A stretch of 64,000 bases of DNA, from NCBI GenBank assembly GCA_030651695.1, contig JAUSCD010000029.1, positions 558,001-622,000 of the forward strand, written 5' to 3'. Shown piece after piece: positions 29,773-39,558 of this stretch (position 1 is its first letter; each line of letters opens with the position of its first letter). A program made the translations under genes and the position numbers. Source of the stretch: Pseudohongiella sp. Its GTDB lineage: Bacteria > Pseudomonadota > Gammaproteobacteria > Pseudomonadales > Pseudohongiellaceae. Under the pieces are notes generated by a model. The model was not told the DNA's origin. It worked only from the letters and a program-made list of their open reading frames with translations, and ran no database searches.

Positions 29773-30825
29773 CTAGCTGATAAACATGGCATCGCCGTAA
29801 CTAAAGAAGCGATATCGCTCTCTGATGGCCTCTTCGTAGGCCATCATTACGCTATCTCTGCAGGAGAATGCGCTGATCAGCATCATCAACGTTGAGCGTG
29901 GAAGATGAAAATTGGTGATCATTGCGTCCACCACACTGAACTCATAACCCGGGTAAATAAAAATATCGGTCTCACCGCAGCAGGCTTGCAGTTCGCTGCT
30001 CCCCTGCTGTTTTGCTTTGAGGGCGGCTGACTCCAGGCTGCGCACCGAAGTAGTGCCCACCGCAATCACCTTCCCGCCTCTGGCTTTGCAGGCTTTTACC
30101 TGCTCAACCACCGTAGCCGGGACATCAATCCATTCGCTGTGCATTTTATGCTCGAGCACGTTATCTGTGCGTACCGGCTGGAATGTGCCTGAACCCACAT
30201 GCAAGGTCAGAAAAGCCTGATCGACCCCCTTTACTTTGAGTGCGTTGAGTAGCTCATCATCAAAATGCAGACCGGCGGTAGGCGCAGCAACGGCGCCAGG
30301 GTTACGGCCATATACAGTCTGGTAACGTGCCAGATCAGACTGCTCGTCGGCGCGGTCTATATAAGGTGGCAGCGGCATATGACCAAAACGGTCCAGCAGT
30401 TTGATCAGCGGTTCGTCGGACAAAAACCGCAGCTGATAAAACTCACCCTGGCGGCCAAGTACTTCTGCGTCCATGGTTTCTGACGAATCAGGCGACACCA
30501 GCTTTAATAATGTACCGGCAGCGGGAGACTTGCTGGCCCGTATTTGGGCAACAGCTTCGTTGTCCGCCAGCATACGCTCCATCATCACCTCGATGCGCCC
30601 GCCAGAGGCTTTATGACCAAACAGCCGCGCAGGAATCACACGGGTATCGTTGAATACCAGCAGATCACCAGGCTGAATCAACTGGAGGACGTCGTGGAAA
30701 ATACAATGCGAGATAGCGCCGGAGTGACGATCAAGACACAGGAGGCGACTGCCGGTGCGGGTTTCACCCGGATAGCGGGCAATCAACTCGTCAGGTAAGT
30801 GGTAATCAAAATCGGATAGCTGCAT
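29773..30825 (-). CDS. queA: S-adenosylmethionine:tRNA ribosyltransferase-isomerase
   Basis: Makes epoxyqueuosine in tRNA from preQ1 and SAM. The 350 residues begin with the typical [19 protein letters not shown]. Other conserved blocks are [48 protein letters not shown] and the late [16 protein letters not shown]. tgt, yajC and secDF, the common downstream partners, are not next to it. A GC-rich imperfect hairpin near 30874-30898 separates it from the following gene. Confidence 0.96.
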   Translation of the reverse strand: MQLSDFDYHLPDELIARYPGETRTGSRLLCLDRHSGAISHCIFHDVLQLIQPGDLLVFNDTRVIPARLFGHKASGGRIEVMMERMLADNEAVAQIRASKSPAAGTLLKLVSPDSSETMDAEVLGRQGEFYQLRFLSDEPLIKLLDRFGHMPLPPYIDRADEQSDLARYQTVYGRNPGAVAAPTAGLHFDDELLNALKVKGVDQAFLTLHVGSGTFQPVRTDNVLEHKMHSEWIDVPATVVEQVKACKARGGKVIAVGTTSVRSLESAALKAKQQGSSELQACCGETDIFIYPGYEFSVVDAMITNFHLPRSTLMMLISAFSCRDSVMMAYEEAIRERYRFFSYGDAMFIS

Positions 30826-30926
30826 AAGGGCGGCAAGTTTGCCCGAATCATCGCTCGATTTCTACCCCGGGTTTCTGCAAAACCAGGGGATTTCGGCGAT
30901 AGCAGCACAGTCATCTGACTCATAGA

Positions 30927-31397
30927 TCAGGGCGCGAGGCTTGAACGCGCCTGTGTGCCCCAGTGTCCGCCAGCATCTTTTGTCACAATATAAAGCGATT
31001 GATATGTGCCGATTGGTTCGTTGTTGGCGTTAAATCGCTGAAAAACTGTGTTGATGTGGACCTTTCCCGGCGATACCAGCACCACGTCGCGTGACAACCA
31101 GCGCGAATGATCCCAACCAATGGCAGCGAGCCGCTCAAACGACTCACCTTGGGCAAATTCTTCTGCCGTTTCCCAGACAGTCACTGTGCCACTGGCAAAA
31201 CGCACATGCGGGTAATTCAGGGATGCAGCCCAGGCTACCGGGTCGCGGGCATTGAACGTTGTCATGAACTCATCCAGAGCGGTCATGGCGCTGGCAATGG
31301 CTTCTGCGTTTTCATCTGTGTTTTGTGCGTTCAGGGTGGGTATAAACAGTAGTACAGATAAACAGATAATAAGTTGGCGCAGGGATTTGGCGAGCAT
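30927..31397 (-). CDS. Exported NTF2-like (SnoaL-type) protein
   Basis: 156 residues with a signal peptide (LIICLSVLLFIPTLNAQ, cleavage near residue 24). The mature domain has an NTF2/SnoaL-like pattern: MTALDEFMTTFNARDPVAWAASLNYPHVRFASG, and later VNTVFQRFNANNEPIGTYQSLYIVTK in modified form. Such folds bind small ligands or act as minor hydrolases. No catalytic residue can be assigned. It stands alone between queA and tRNA-Leu, on the queA strand. Confidence 0.65.
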   Translation of the reverse strand: MLAKSLRQLIICLSVLLFIPTLNAQNTDENAEAIASAMTALDEFMTTFNARDPVAWAASLNYPHVRFASGTVTVWETAEEFAQGESFERLAAIGWDHSRWLSRDVVLVSPGKVHINTVFQRFNANNEPIGTYQSLYIVTKDAGGHWGTQARSSLAP

Positions 31398-31519
31398 GAT
31401 TGAGTCCCGGAGTTTTGATTGTTGGTATAGGGTTCACTGACTGCGTATAGCCGTGAATCGGAGAATACCCAGCCTTGCAGGACAAATCCAGACAATGAAT
31501 CAGGCATGACAGATAGCGA

Positions 31520-31547
31520 TTGCCAGACGAAACAATGTTGTTATAAT
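31520..31547 (+). promoter_or_regulatory. tRNA-Leu promoter
   Basis: -35 TTGCCA (31520-31525), 16-nt spacer, perfect -10 TATAAT (31542-31547), then a GC-rich discriminator GGCGCCC. The discriminator is the type found at stringently controlled stable-RNA promoters. The tRNA starts about 29 nt after the -10. Confidence 0.75.
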
Positions 31548-31575
31548 GGCGCCCTTCTTTGCTAGCCCCCTCTGT

Positions 31576-31662
31576 GCCGGAGTGGTGAAACTGGTAGACA
31601 CGCCGGACTCAAAATCCGGTGCCCTTAAAAGCGTGTCGGTTCGACTCCGACCTCCGGTACCA
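31576..31662 (+). tRNA. tRNA-Leu(CAA)
   Basis: The acceptor GCCGGAG (31576-31582) pairs with CTCCGGT (31652-31658), followed by discriminator A and an encoded CCA (31660-31662). The anticodon stem CCGGA/TCCGG holds the loop CTCAAAA, so the anticodon is CAA, reading UUG. A long variable arm (TGCCCTTAAAAGCGT region) and the T-arm GGTTCGACTCC fit a class II leucine tRNA. Confidence 0.95.
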
Positions 31663-31678
31663 ATATTCAAGTCCATCA

Positions 31679-31694
31679 CGGCGTGACTACGCCG
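31679..31694 (+). terminator. Possible hairpin after tRNA-Leu
   Basis: A perfect 6-bp stem CGGCGT-GACT-ACGCCG begins 16 nt after the CCA end. There is no run of T after it, so intrinsic termination is uncertain. It could also act as a processing barrier. Confidence 0.35.
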
Positions 31695-31712
31695 GACTCC
31701 CTGCTCTTAAGT

Positions 31713-32405
31713 CTATGGCATCCAACTGGGCATCTGCTGTGGCGCTGCGGGCAGCGTGAATCGTGACGGGTCTGGCGCATTACTGTCCATCGACGTCAGC
31801 CGGTAACCCGAGCCAAGACGCAGAATGCCGTCGCCGTGCTGCAATAAATTATCCATAACGCCCTGGTAATCACCCAGATCGACGCTCAGGTAGGCTGCCA
31901 TCATCCGGCTCCAGGTGCTCAATGTTTCTGTCAGTTCTCGCAAGGTGGCGTCGCGCCCCAATACAAGCTCCTCTGTTTGCGGAGCACCGCGATCGTTGAC
32001 GTAAGTAATATCATAAACACGACCCGCAATACCGGCTACCGTCTCATCACGCCCGGTATCTGTAAGCTCTGTGATTTGCCCGATGCCATTGCCCAGGCTG
32101 AAACCCTGAGATTGCATCATCTCGCCAGCCATACCACCAAGCATGCCCATCATGGCGCCCAGATTCAGCACCATCGGGCGCCCCATTTGAGTAGTCACTG
32201 AGTAGATGCCGGTATCAGTCATTACCATATAACCATTAAACCCCGGCATCGCAGCGCCCAGCCGCATATTGCCGTTATTGAATTCTATGGTGCTACTGAC
32301 ACGGTTGGCACCGACGCCTGCCTCCAGTACTGCCGTACCTCCGGCCCAAGACCAACCGGACAGAACAGTCAACGCTACACCACTCAAAAACGTTCCTGGT
32401 TTCAT
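31713..32405 (-). CDS. Exported hypothetical protein (DUF4412-like)
   Basis: 230 residues with a Sec signal peptide ending WSWAGG (near residue 21). The mature part is predicted beta-rich at first (STIEFNNGNMRLGAAMPGFN, MVMTDTGIYSVTTQMG). A Met/Gly-rich segment (LGAMMGMLGGMAGEMMQSQG) and a region with GIAGRVYDITYVNDRG follow. The layout resembles periplasmic DUF4412 proteins, but I cannot confirm it. It stands alone between tRNA-Leu (opposite strand) and the GGDEF-EAL gene, 46 nt from the latter. Confidence 0.65.
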   Translation of the reverse strand: MKPGTFLSGVALTVLSGWSWAGGTAVLEAGVGANRVSSTIEFNNGNMRLGAAMPGFNGYMVMTDTGIYSVTTQMGRPMVLNLGAMMGMLGGMAGEMMQSQGFSLGNGIGQITELTDTGRDETVAGIAGRVYDITYVNDRGAPQTEELVLGRDATLRELTETLSTWSRMMAAYLSVDLGDYQGVMDNLLQHGDGILRLGSGYRLTSMDSNAPDPSRFTLPAAPQQMPSWMP

Positions 32406-32451
32406 TTACTGCTCCTGTATAGCACTCAACATTCACTCAGAGTAATTGATG

Positions 32452-34581
32452 TCAGTGAGATAAACTGACCACATCCTGATAAGTGCAAGCCTCCCGTACC
32501 AGAGTGTCCAGGCTCTCAATGTTCAACGGACGTGCAAACAGGAAACCTTGCCCGAATTCGCAACCCAGTTGCTGTAACACCAGCAACTGTTGCTGGTCTT
32601 CAATACCTTCAGCAATAACATCAAACCCCAGTGAATTGCTCAACGCAACGATGGTCTCCACAATTTTGAGTCCTTCGCCTCGCGCCAGGTCTCGCTGCAC
32701 AAACGATCTATCAACTTTAAGAGTATCTACGGGAAGTTGGTGCAAGTAACTCAATGATGAGTAACCTGTACCAAAATCGTCAATACTGATTCTGACACCC
32801 CGGCGTTTGAATTGGTTCAAAACATCTGCCATGACAGGAAAGTCAGGTATCAACATGCTTTCCGTAATCTCGAACGTCAAAAAATCCCCAAGATCTGAGT
32901 ATTGCGTTATTACCGCAAGCACATCAGTTACGAAAGATTGCTCAAGAAATTGTTTAAACGACAGGTTGACGGATATTCCGACTTTTAACATCTGAGGCTC
33001 ACGAACACGCAAGGCGGCATAGTCAGCGCAGGCCTGTCTGAGCACCCACAACCCGATCGGGTAGATCAATCCTGATTCCTCTGCCACCGGTATGAATTCG
33101 CAAGGTGTGACCAGTCCCCGCGCTGCATTTCGCCAGCGGATCAACACCTCGAGAGAAACGATCTCACCAGAACTAAGAGACACAATAGGTTGATATAGCA
33201 GGAAAAACTCCTTTTTCGAGAGAGCATTTCGCAAATCATTTTCTAGCTGCATTTGTGCAACAACCTGAGTGTGCATCACCGGATCGAACAACGCATAGCG
33301 GCCCCCACCAGTCTTTTTCGCGCGGTACATCGCAATGTCCGCGTCGCGCAAAACATCCGTGGCACTCAGGTGTGACCCGGTCACTACAACAACACCGATA
33401 CTTGCACTGCAAAACAATTCTCTGTCCACCAGTATAAAAGCGGCCTGAAGATCTTCATTCAATCGCCTGGCGATATGAGTCAGTTCCGTGAGGCTGGCGA
33501 TTTCTTCCATGAGCACCACAAACTCGTCACCGCCAAGACGAGCCACCAGATCAGTCTCACGCACAAGACCCAATAGACGCCGCCCGATCATGACCAGCAA
33601 CTCATCACCAACGGGATGCCCCAGGCTGTCGTTGATGACCTTAAACCGGTCGAAGTCCAGAAACATGACAGCGCAGACTTTATCCGGGTTTCGCTTACGC
33701 CACCTGAGTGCCAAAGCCAGGCGTTCCAGAAGGTGAGTGCGGTTCGGCAGACCAGTTAAAGAGTCATGAAGTGCTTCGTGACGCAACTGCTCCTGAACCT
33801 TAATGCGTTCTGAAACGTCACGTGATGTGGTCTGCAGCTGTGCGATTGTTCCTTTATCATCCAGAATCGGCCGGGTCAGCGTCTCAAGCCAGACAAAATG
33901 TCCGTCCTTATGTTTCATCCGATACGTTATGGAGACATTTTCCTTCGACTTCATGATTGCACCTTCATGAGCCACAGTCCGAATTCGAAGGGAATCATCC
34001 GGATGGAACAATTCATAGGGGTCACCCCCGATCATTTCTATCGGCTCGTAACCCAGCAGGTGTTGGCAGGAAGGACTGACAAATGTGTAACGTCCGTCAG
34101 GTTGGTGGAGACAAACCATGTCATTGATGTTTTCCGCCAGCAGACGATAGAGATTCTCGTTTTGTGACAAAGCCTCCTCAGATTGTTTGCGAATGCTGAT
34201 ATCGGTGAAGGTCGCAATAGAGTACTTGACAATCCCCGAGCCATCCCGCAATGCATGGGCCCACATCTCAATTGGCACGGCCTTGTTGCCGCCGCGAACT
34301 TCTATATCATCCGCAAATGCGACTTCACCTCGCAGGGCCCGGCTGAGCGGCAATTCTGCAACCGGATACAGGGCGTCAGCCCGGTACAGGTTAAACTGGC
34401 CCGAAAATTCGTCAGGGTTGGCCACTTCCGGCAAAAACTCACCTAGCAAACCTCGCCCTACCTGATTAATAAATACAAACGCACCGTCTACATCATAGAC
34501 CAGCAATCCCACTGGCAAGGCATCCAGGACGCTTGTCAGCACACCCTTGTCTATTAATCCCATACCGAGCATGGTGGACAT
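32452..34581 (-). CDS. PAS-PAS-GGDEF-EAL c-di-GMP signalling protein
   Basis: Soluble 709-residue protein. Two PAS domains (about 12-130 and 135-260) sense an unknown signal. The GGDEF domain has an intact LGGDEF motif near residue 350 and an upstream I-site RETD, so it could make c-di-GMP and be product-inhibited. The EAL domain has EVLIRW instead of EALIRW, but keeps the Glu, NVSLKQF-type Asn, EITES, IDDFGTGYSSL, the Lys of TLKVDRSF and AEGIED. It may therefore still hydrolyse c-di-GMP. AGGG lies 9 nt before the ATG at 34581, preferred over upstream codons. Confidence 0.92.
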   Translation of the reverse strand: MSTMLGMGLIDKGVLTSVLDALPVGLLVYDVDGAFVFINQVGRGLLGEFLPEVANPDEFSGQFNLYRADALYPVAELPLSRALRGEVAFADDIEVRGGNKAVPIEMWAHALRDGSGIVKYSIATFTDISIRKQSEEALSQNENLYRLLAENINDMVCLHQPDGRYTFVSPSCQHLLGYEPIEMIGGDPYELFHPDDSLRIRTVAHEGAIMKSKENVSITYRMKHKDGHFVWLETLTRPILDDKGTIAQLQTTSRDVSERIKVQEQLRHEALHDSLTGLPNRTHLLERLALALRWRKRNPDKVCAVMFLDFDRFKVINDSLGHPVGDELLVMIGRRLLGLVRETDLVARLGGDEFVVLMEEIASLTELTHIARRLNEDLQAAFILVDRELFCSASIGVVVVTGSHLSATDVLRDADIAMYRAKKTGGGRYALFDPVMHTQVVAQMQLENDLRNALSKKEFFLLYQPIVSLSSGEIVSLEVLIRWRNAARGLVTPCEFIPVAEESGLIYPIGLWVLRQACADYAALRVREPQMLKVGISVNLSFKQFLEQSFVTDVLAVITQYSDLGDFLTFEITESMLIPDFPVMADVLNQFKRRGVRISIDDFGTGYSSLSYLHQLPVDTLKVDRSFVQRDLARGEGLKIVETIVALSNSLGFDVIAEGIEDQQQLLVLQQLGCEFGQGFLFARPLNIESLDTLVREACTYQDVVSLSH

Positions 34582-35085
34582 TTGAGTCATCCCTGGTTGA
34601 ATACAAGAAGTCCAGCAGCGCACCAGAGGCCTTCGATTAATTGTCAGAGAGACATACGAACATCCCAGACGAGCGGATCAATGCGTCGAAATCATATTTA
34701 TCGAAAGGGTAATTACCAGCCATGTGCGATTTGTTTTACAGCATGGCCAACTGACCTCCGGAGCGGGCTTGCGCCCTACTCCCGGATTCACCAACCATTT
34801 TTGACTAATCATTTGTTTTAGATCAAACCTTCGCCACATGCTTTCAACTAGCATTCTGCAGTTGTAAATGAGGAGTCGACCTAAGACGCTGGTCACACGC
34901 CTTCACATCCCAGAGCAACCTCCGAAGGTTGCCATCGCGCTCACTGAAGAGCCGACATATCGGCCGCCACTGGCCGCTTGGCCGGGGAACAAGCCTGGCC
35001 ACAACTATCGTTTTCGTTTACCGCTCCGGGGAGTTGCTCTCAATCAACCTCCGGCACTTGAACGCATCATGGTCGGGAGAAGTTT
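34582..35085. other. Intergenic region before glgC
   Basis: About 500 nt between the divergent GGDEF-EAL gene and glgC. It has no strong promoter by eye and no repeat. A 73-codon reading frame (34868-35089, Pro/Arg-rich, starting MRSRPKTLVTRLHIPEQPPK) overlaps the glgC start as ATGA. It may be a real coupled leader gene or chance. Confidence 0.4.
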
Positions 35086-36417
35086 ATGATCGGGGATTCT
35101 GATTCTGCACAACATTGCCAACACCTGGGCTACTGTCAATTCAAGTCCGAGCCTCACGCGCCAGTTCTCGGCGCAATCACAAAGAAAACCTATGCTGTTG
35201 TGCTCGCAGGTGGACGCGGCAGCCGACTTAAACACCTCACGGACAATCGCTCAAAACCGGCTGTGCCTTTTGGGGGCAAGCTGCGCATCATCGACTTCCC
35301 GCTGAGCAATTGCATCAACTCAGGCATTCGGCGCGTAGGTGTAGTGACCCAGTACAAGGCGCAAAGCCTGATTCGGCACATACAGCGCGGCTGGGGATTT
35401 CTTGAAGCGAATCTTGGCGAGTTCATCGAGGCGCTTCCGGCGCAACAGCGCGTAGAAGAGTCATGGTATACGGGTACGGCTGACGCTGTGTATCAGAACC
35501 TGGATTTTATACGTCAGTGTGCGCCGGAGTACGTGCTGGTGCTGGGCGGAGATCATGTCTACAAGATGAATTATGGCAGGATGATTGCAGACCACATCGC
35601 ATCACACGCAGATGTAACGGTGTGCTGTATTGACGTTCCGATTGAGGACGCTTCGCAATTTGGCATCATGGCGGTGGACAACGACCAGCGGGTCACAGGT
35701 TTTGCGGAAAAACCGAAACAGCCGCAAGCACTCCCCGGCGACCCATCCCGGGCGCTTGCCAGTATGGGAATCTATGTATTCAATGCAGCCTTCCTGTACG
35801 AGCATCTGGCCCGCGATGCAAAAGACACAGCATCCTGCCACGATTTCGGCAAGGATCTGATCCCCTATATAGTCGCTCGCCATCGGGTGTTCGCGCACCG
35901 GTTTGCCGACAGTTGCGTCAACGTCGCGGGAGAAACCCCATATTGGCGCGACGTCGGGACGGTGGACGCCTTTTGGGAGGCCAATCTGGAGCTTACAAAA
36001 GTCACACCGGGTCTCAATCTTTACGATTCCAACTGGCCAATCTGGAGCCTGCAACAGCAATTGCCGCCGGCCAAATTCGTATTCAATGATGACGGCCGAC
36101 GCGGACACGCGCTTGACTCGTTGATCTCGAGCGGGTGCATAATCAGTGGCGCCGAAATACTGCGCTCGCTCTTGTCCAGCAATGTACGGGTACACGAACG
36201 CAGCATCATTGAAGACTCAGTGGTTCTTCCGGATGTTGAAATCGGGCGCTGTGTTACCTTGCGGCGTGTGGTTGTCGACAAAGGATGTAAATTGCCTGAT
36301 GGTTTTACTGCAGGCATTGACCTGGAGCGTGACCGCGAGCACTTCCATGTGACACCGCGGGGTATTACGCTGATTTGTGCGGATATGCCGGGACTTCGAA
36401 CCGACGGCAGTCAATGA
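35086..36417 (+). CDS. glgC: Glucose-1-phosphate adenylyltransferase
   Basis: Makes ADP-glucose from glucose-1-phosphate and ATP for glycogen or alpha-glucan synthesis. The 443 residues have a nucleotidyltransferase domain with VLAGGRGSRLKHLTDNRSKPAVPFGG (in two stretches), GTADAVYQNL, VLVLGGDHVYKMNYG, FGIMAVD and FAEKP. A C-terminal left-handed beta-helix (about 320-430) follows. Relative to E. coli GlgC it has an extra N-terminal tag of about 30 residues before KKTYAVVLAGG. GGGAGAA precedes the ATG. glgA and glgB are not adjacent. It converges on the ABC permease gene with 7 nt between. Confidence 0.95.
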   Translation: MIGDSDSAQHCQHLGYCQFKSEPHAPVLGAITKKTYAVVLAGGRGSRLKHLTDNRSKPAVPFGGKLRIIDFPLSNCINSGIRRVGVVTQYKAQSLIRHIQRGWGFLEANLGEFIEALPAQQRVEESWYTGTADAVYQNLDFIRQCAPEYVLVLGGDHVYKMNYGRMIADHIASHADVTVCCIDVPIEDASQFGIMAVDNDQRVTGFAEKPKQPQALPGDPSRALASMGIYVFNAAFLYEHLARDAKDTASCHDFGKDLIPYIVARHRVFAHRFADSCVNVAGETPYWRDVGTVDAFWEANLELTKVTPGLNLYDSNWPIWSLQQQLPPAKFVFNDDGRRGHALDSLISSGCIISGAEILRSLLSSNVRVHERSIIEDSVVLPDVEIGRCVTLRRVVVDKGCKLPDGFTAGIDLERDREHFHVTPRGITLICADMPGLRTDGSQ

Positions 36418-36424
36418 AGTCGGC

Positions 36425-37651
36425 CTATTCATAACGCAGTGCATCGATAGGATCGAGATTCGCAGCCTTGCCGGCCGGCAGAATCCCGAACAGAACACCC
36501 ACAAACCCGGAAAAACCGAGAGCCAGCATCACTGCCCAAAGCGGAACGGCAGCCGGAGGGAATCCGGGAATATTCGCTGCCACCAAACTACCAAGACCAT
36601 AACCCAAGGCCACACCAATCATGCCGCCGAGCAGCGACAGCACCACTGCCTCGATCAGAAATTGCAGCAGTATGTGATGGCGTTTGGCGCCTATAGCCTT
36701 ACAAATACCAATCTCACGGGTACGTTCGGTAACTGAAACCAGCATGATGTTCATGATGCCTATCCCGCCCACAAGCAGTGAGATGCTTACGATGCCGCCC
36801 AACACGATGGTCACCATGCCAATGACGTTATCGACCGTAGCCATCAGCTGTTCTGGAGTCTGTATCTGGAAGTCATCCCTTTGGCCCTGCTCAATCCCGC
36901 GTGTACTGCGCAGCACCGCCTCAACGCGGCGAACCACGGCGTCCACATCAGCATCATCGCTTACGCGTAGCTGAATCTGGATATCGGTCTGCGCCTGGTT
37001 GCCTTGAATGCTTTGCATTGTTGCAAACGGAACAAGCACTATATCGTCCTGATTAAAACCCATGATATCGCCCTTGGGCTCGAGCAGCCCAACGATGCGA
37101 AACCACTCACCACCAAGTTCCACATATTCGTTGACGGGATTTTCTGGCAGGTTCAGATTGCGCCGTACAGCATCTCCAATAACTGCCACCCGACGCCGTG
37201 TGTCATTGTCACTGTTGGCTAGAAATCGCCCCAATTGCACATAGAACTGACCTACTTCGCGATACGCATAACCCGTGCCCATAATCTGACTGAATGTGGT
37301 CTGCGACCCATAACGGATCTGCGAAGAGCGGGTGGCGTAAAGTAACGGCGTGATCGACGCTACCCCATCCACCCTGCGCTCAATCATCTCGAGATCATCT
37401 GGCGTCAGGCGGGCGCGCCGCCCCTGCATCTGGTCCTGAAGTGGAGTGTACGCAGAGATTGTCAGGCTGTTGCTGCCCAATGCCGAGAATTGTTGTCCTA
37501 CCGAAGCGCGCAACCCCTGAGTGAGAGAGATGACAGCGATCACGCTTGCTACACCAATAACGATACCAAGCGTGGTCAGAAAGCTGCGGAAACCATGCGC
37601 AAAAATCGATGCCATGGCAGAGCGTGTACTTTCGATGATGACAAAAAACAT
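36425..37651 (-). CDS. MacB-type ABC transporter permease (FtsX fold)
   Basis: Inner-membrane permease of a macrolide/lipoprotein-type exporter (408 aa). It has one N-terminal helix (GFRSFLTTLGIVIGVASVIAVI), a large periplasmic MacB-PCD domain (about 45-270) and three C-terminal helices (VLGGIVSISLLVGGIGIMNIMLVSVTERTREIGICKAIGAKR is the hallmark region). The ATG at 37651 directly follows the ATPase stop by one nt, so the two genes are coupled. The substrate is unknown; the family exports peptides, antibiotics or lipoproteins. Confidence 0.92.
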   Translation of the reverse strand: MFFVIIESTRSAMASIFAHGFRSFLTTLGIVIGVASVIAVISLTQGLRASVGQQFSALGSNSLTISAYTPLQDQMQGRRARLTPDDLEMIERRVDGVASITPLLYATRSSQIRYGSQTTFSQIMGTGYAYREVGQFYVQLGRFLANSDNDTRRRVAVIGDAVRRNLNLPENPVNEYVELGGEWFRIVGLLEPKGDIMGFNQDDIVLVPFATMQSIQGNQAQTDIQIQLRVSDDADVDAVVRRVEAVLRSTRGIEQGQRDDFQIQTPEQLMATVDNVIGMVTIVLGGIVSISLLVGGIGIMNIMLVSVTERTREIGICKAIGAKRHHILLQFLIEAVVLSLLGGMIGVALGYGLGSLVAANIPGFPPAAVPLWAVMLALGFSGFVGVLFGILPAGKAANLDPIDALRYE

Positions 37652-37652
37652 A

Positions 37653-38360
37653 TCAGTTCGACACCTGTGCGTCCGCCGTGACAGTGTTGATATCGCGATG
37701 CACCCGACCATCCTTCATCTCGACAATCCGCTTGCAGTGACGAGCGATCTCGTCTTCATGGGTAACCAGAATCAAGGTGTGTCCTTCTCTGTGCAGCTCG
37801 TCAAACAGTTGCATGATCTCCGCAGTGGTACGTGAGTCAAGATTGCCTGTGGGCTCATCAGCAAGAAGAATCGACGGGTTTGTGACAAGGGCACGGGCTA
37901 TGGCCACTCGCTGACGCTGGCCTCCAGAGAGCTGATTGGGCAGATGATGAACCCGATCCGCAAGATTGACACGGCGTAGCGCTTCCATTGCCATTGCCTT
38001 GCGTTTTCCCCAGCGCACATTGCGATAAATCAACGGCTGCATCACATTATGCAGTGCAGTGGCGCGAGGCAGCAGATTAAAACTCTGGAATATAAAACCG
38101 ATTTCCTGGTTACGGATTGCCGCCAGTTCGTTGGGAGTCAGGTTTTCCACATTCTGTTCATTCAGGTGATAGCGCCCGCTGGTAGGCCGGTCCAGGCAAC
38201 CCAGAATATTGAGCATGGTGGATTTGCCGGAGCCCGAGGAACCTATAAAAGCCACATAATCATTCTTCTCAATGCGTATGGAAATGCCGTCAAGCGCACG
38301 CACCGTCTGCTCGCCCATCTCATAGAATTTGGTGATATCCTGCAGTTCGATCAGTGACAT
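37653..38360 (-). CDS. MacB/LolD-type ABC transporter ATPase
   Basis: ATPase subunit (235 aa) of the exporter. Walker A GSSGSGKST (about 40-48), the Q-loop region IGFIFQSFNLLP, the signature LSGGQRQRVAIARAL, Walker B ILLADEPTGNLD and the switch His in LVTHEDE are all intact. It belongs to the MacB/LolD subfamily by sequence. It lies in a four-gene leftward operon: Yip1 protein, adaptor, ATPase, permease. Confidence 0.95.
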   Translation of the reverse strand: MSLIELQDITKFYEMGEQTVRALDGISIRIEKNDYVAFIGSSGSGKSTMLNILGCLDRPTSGRYHLNEQNVENLTPNELAAIRNQEIGFIFQSFNLLPRATALHNVMQPLIYRNVRWGKRKAMAMEALRRVNLADRVHHLPNQLSGGQRQRVAIARALVTNPSILLADEPTGNLDSRTTAEIMQLFDELHREGHTLILVTHEDEIARHCKRIVEMKDGRVHRDINTVTADAQVSN

Positions 38361-38370
38361 AAGTTATGCG

Positions 38371-39546
38371 CTACTCAACTATGGATGCATCGAGTTGATC
38401 ACCATCCAGCAAATGACGCAACACAGAGTCAGGGCCGACAACAATCCGGGCACCCTCATCAATACCGCTGATAATCTCTTGATACTCGTCATCTGAAACG
38501 CCAACTTCCACGCGTCTCTTTCTCGCGATCCCGTTGTCGTTTACAAACACATAGTACTCATTACTGCGGGCCGAGCGGTTCTCTTCGAATGAAATGGCGC
38601 GTATCGGGACAGCTGGCACCTGCAGGTCCTGTCGCGTGAATATCTCGGCCCTGCAAGACATGCCAGGCCGCAGAACAACATCACCAGGATCGGTGATGTT
38701 GATCTTCACTGTGAAACTCAGACCCTGCCGGCCGGTCGCGATCTTGGCCGTGTTAGCAATAAAGTGGACGATTCCGACCATCGGCTGATCAGGGTAGGCA
38801 ATCGCCACGATCTCCGCGCGCTGCCCCACTTGTATGGTCGCCACATCTGCCTCATCAACAAGCACCTCGGTATAGATGCTCTCAGGGTTGGCGATGGTCA
38901 TCAGGGACGAGCCGGGGATATTCGTGGCACTGGCAATCGCCGTCTCTCCTACCTTGATATCAAGACTGGTCACTACGCCATCTATCGGGGAGACAATCTT
39001 GGTCTTGCTGAGCTGATCGTTAACCTGCTCGAGCTGAGCATGACTTTGCAGCAGGCGCTCCTGCGCTGACTTGAGATCAATGCGCGCGAGTGCAAGCTGA
39101 TTACTCATATTTTCAAATTCTTCGCTACCGATCATGCCCCGGCTGTGCAGGCTCTGCGAGCGGTCCCATTGCAACTGCAGGTTCGCAAGCCGCACGTGCT
39201 GCCGCTCGATATCAATTTCATTAAGCCGCACGGCCGCCTGACTTTGCTCAAGGCTTGCCAGCAGATTGCGGTCGTCAACGCGCAGCACCAGATCGTTGGC
39301 CTGTACCCTGTCGCCCTCCTCCACAAACAGCTCAGCCACCCGCCCGATAACTTCGGAACTCAACATCACCTCTTGCTCATGTGCCAGAAAACCTGAAGCA
39401 AGAATGGACGGGCTGATTATTCGGGTCGCCACTGGCGCAACATCGACTGCTTTGGCCGATGTTCCGAAAAAGCTGCGATTGACGACCGGCAGCGCCACAG
39501 CGAGCGATACGATCAAAAGCACAAAAACGATTTTTCTGACACTCAT
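38371..39546 (-). CDS. RND/HlyD-type periplasmic adaptor subunit
   Basis: Membrane-fusion protein (391 aa) working with the ABC exporter. It has an N-terminal anchor helix (IVFVLLIVSLAVALPVV), a lipoyl/barrel-sandwich domain (VIGRVAELFVEEGDRVQAND), a helical hairpin (about 95-180) and beta-barrel and membrane-proximal domains. MacA is the nearest type by context. The gene ends 10 nt before the ATPase start. No outer-membrane channel gene is nearby, so a TolC-like partner would have to come from elsewhere. Confidence 0.9.
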   Translation of the reverse strand: MSVRKIVFVLLIVSLAVALPVVNRSFFGTSAKAVDVAPVATRIISPSILASGFLAHEQEVMLSSEVIGRVAELFVEEGDRVQANDLVLRVDDRNLLASLEQSQAAVRLNEIDIERQHVRLANLQLQWDRSQSLHSRGMIGSEEFENMSNQLALARIDLKSAQERLLQSHAQLEQVNDQLSKTKIVSPIDGVVTSLDIKVGETAIASATNIPGSSLMTIANPESIYTEVLVDEADVATIQVGQRAEIVAIAYPDQPMVGIVHFIANTAKIATGRQGLSFTVKINITDPGDVVLRPGMSCRAEIFTRQDLQVPAVPIRAISFEENRSARSNEYYVFVNDNGIARKRRVEVGVSDDEYQEIISGIDEGARIVVGPDSVLRHLLDGDQLDASIVE

Positions 39547-39558
39547 TAGTCCGGCCTT

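Noticed and set aside
34700-34860. FNR or CRP site near TTTTTGACTAATCATTT
   Set aside because: It lacks the second half of the FNR palindrome and does not match the CRP consensus.
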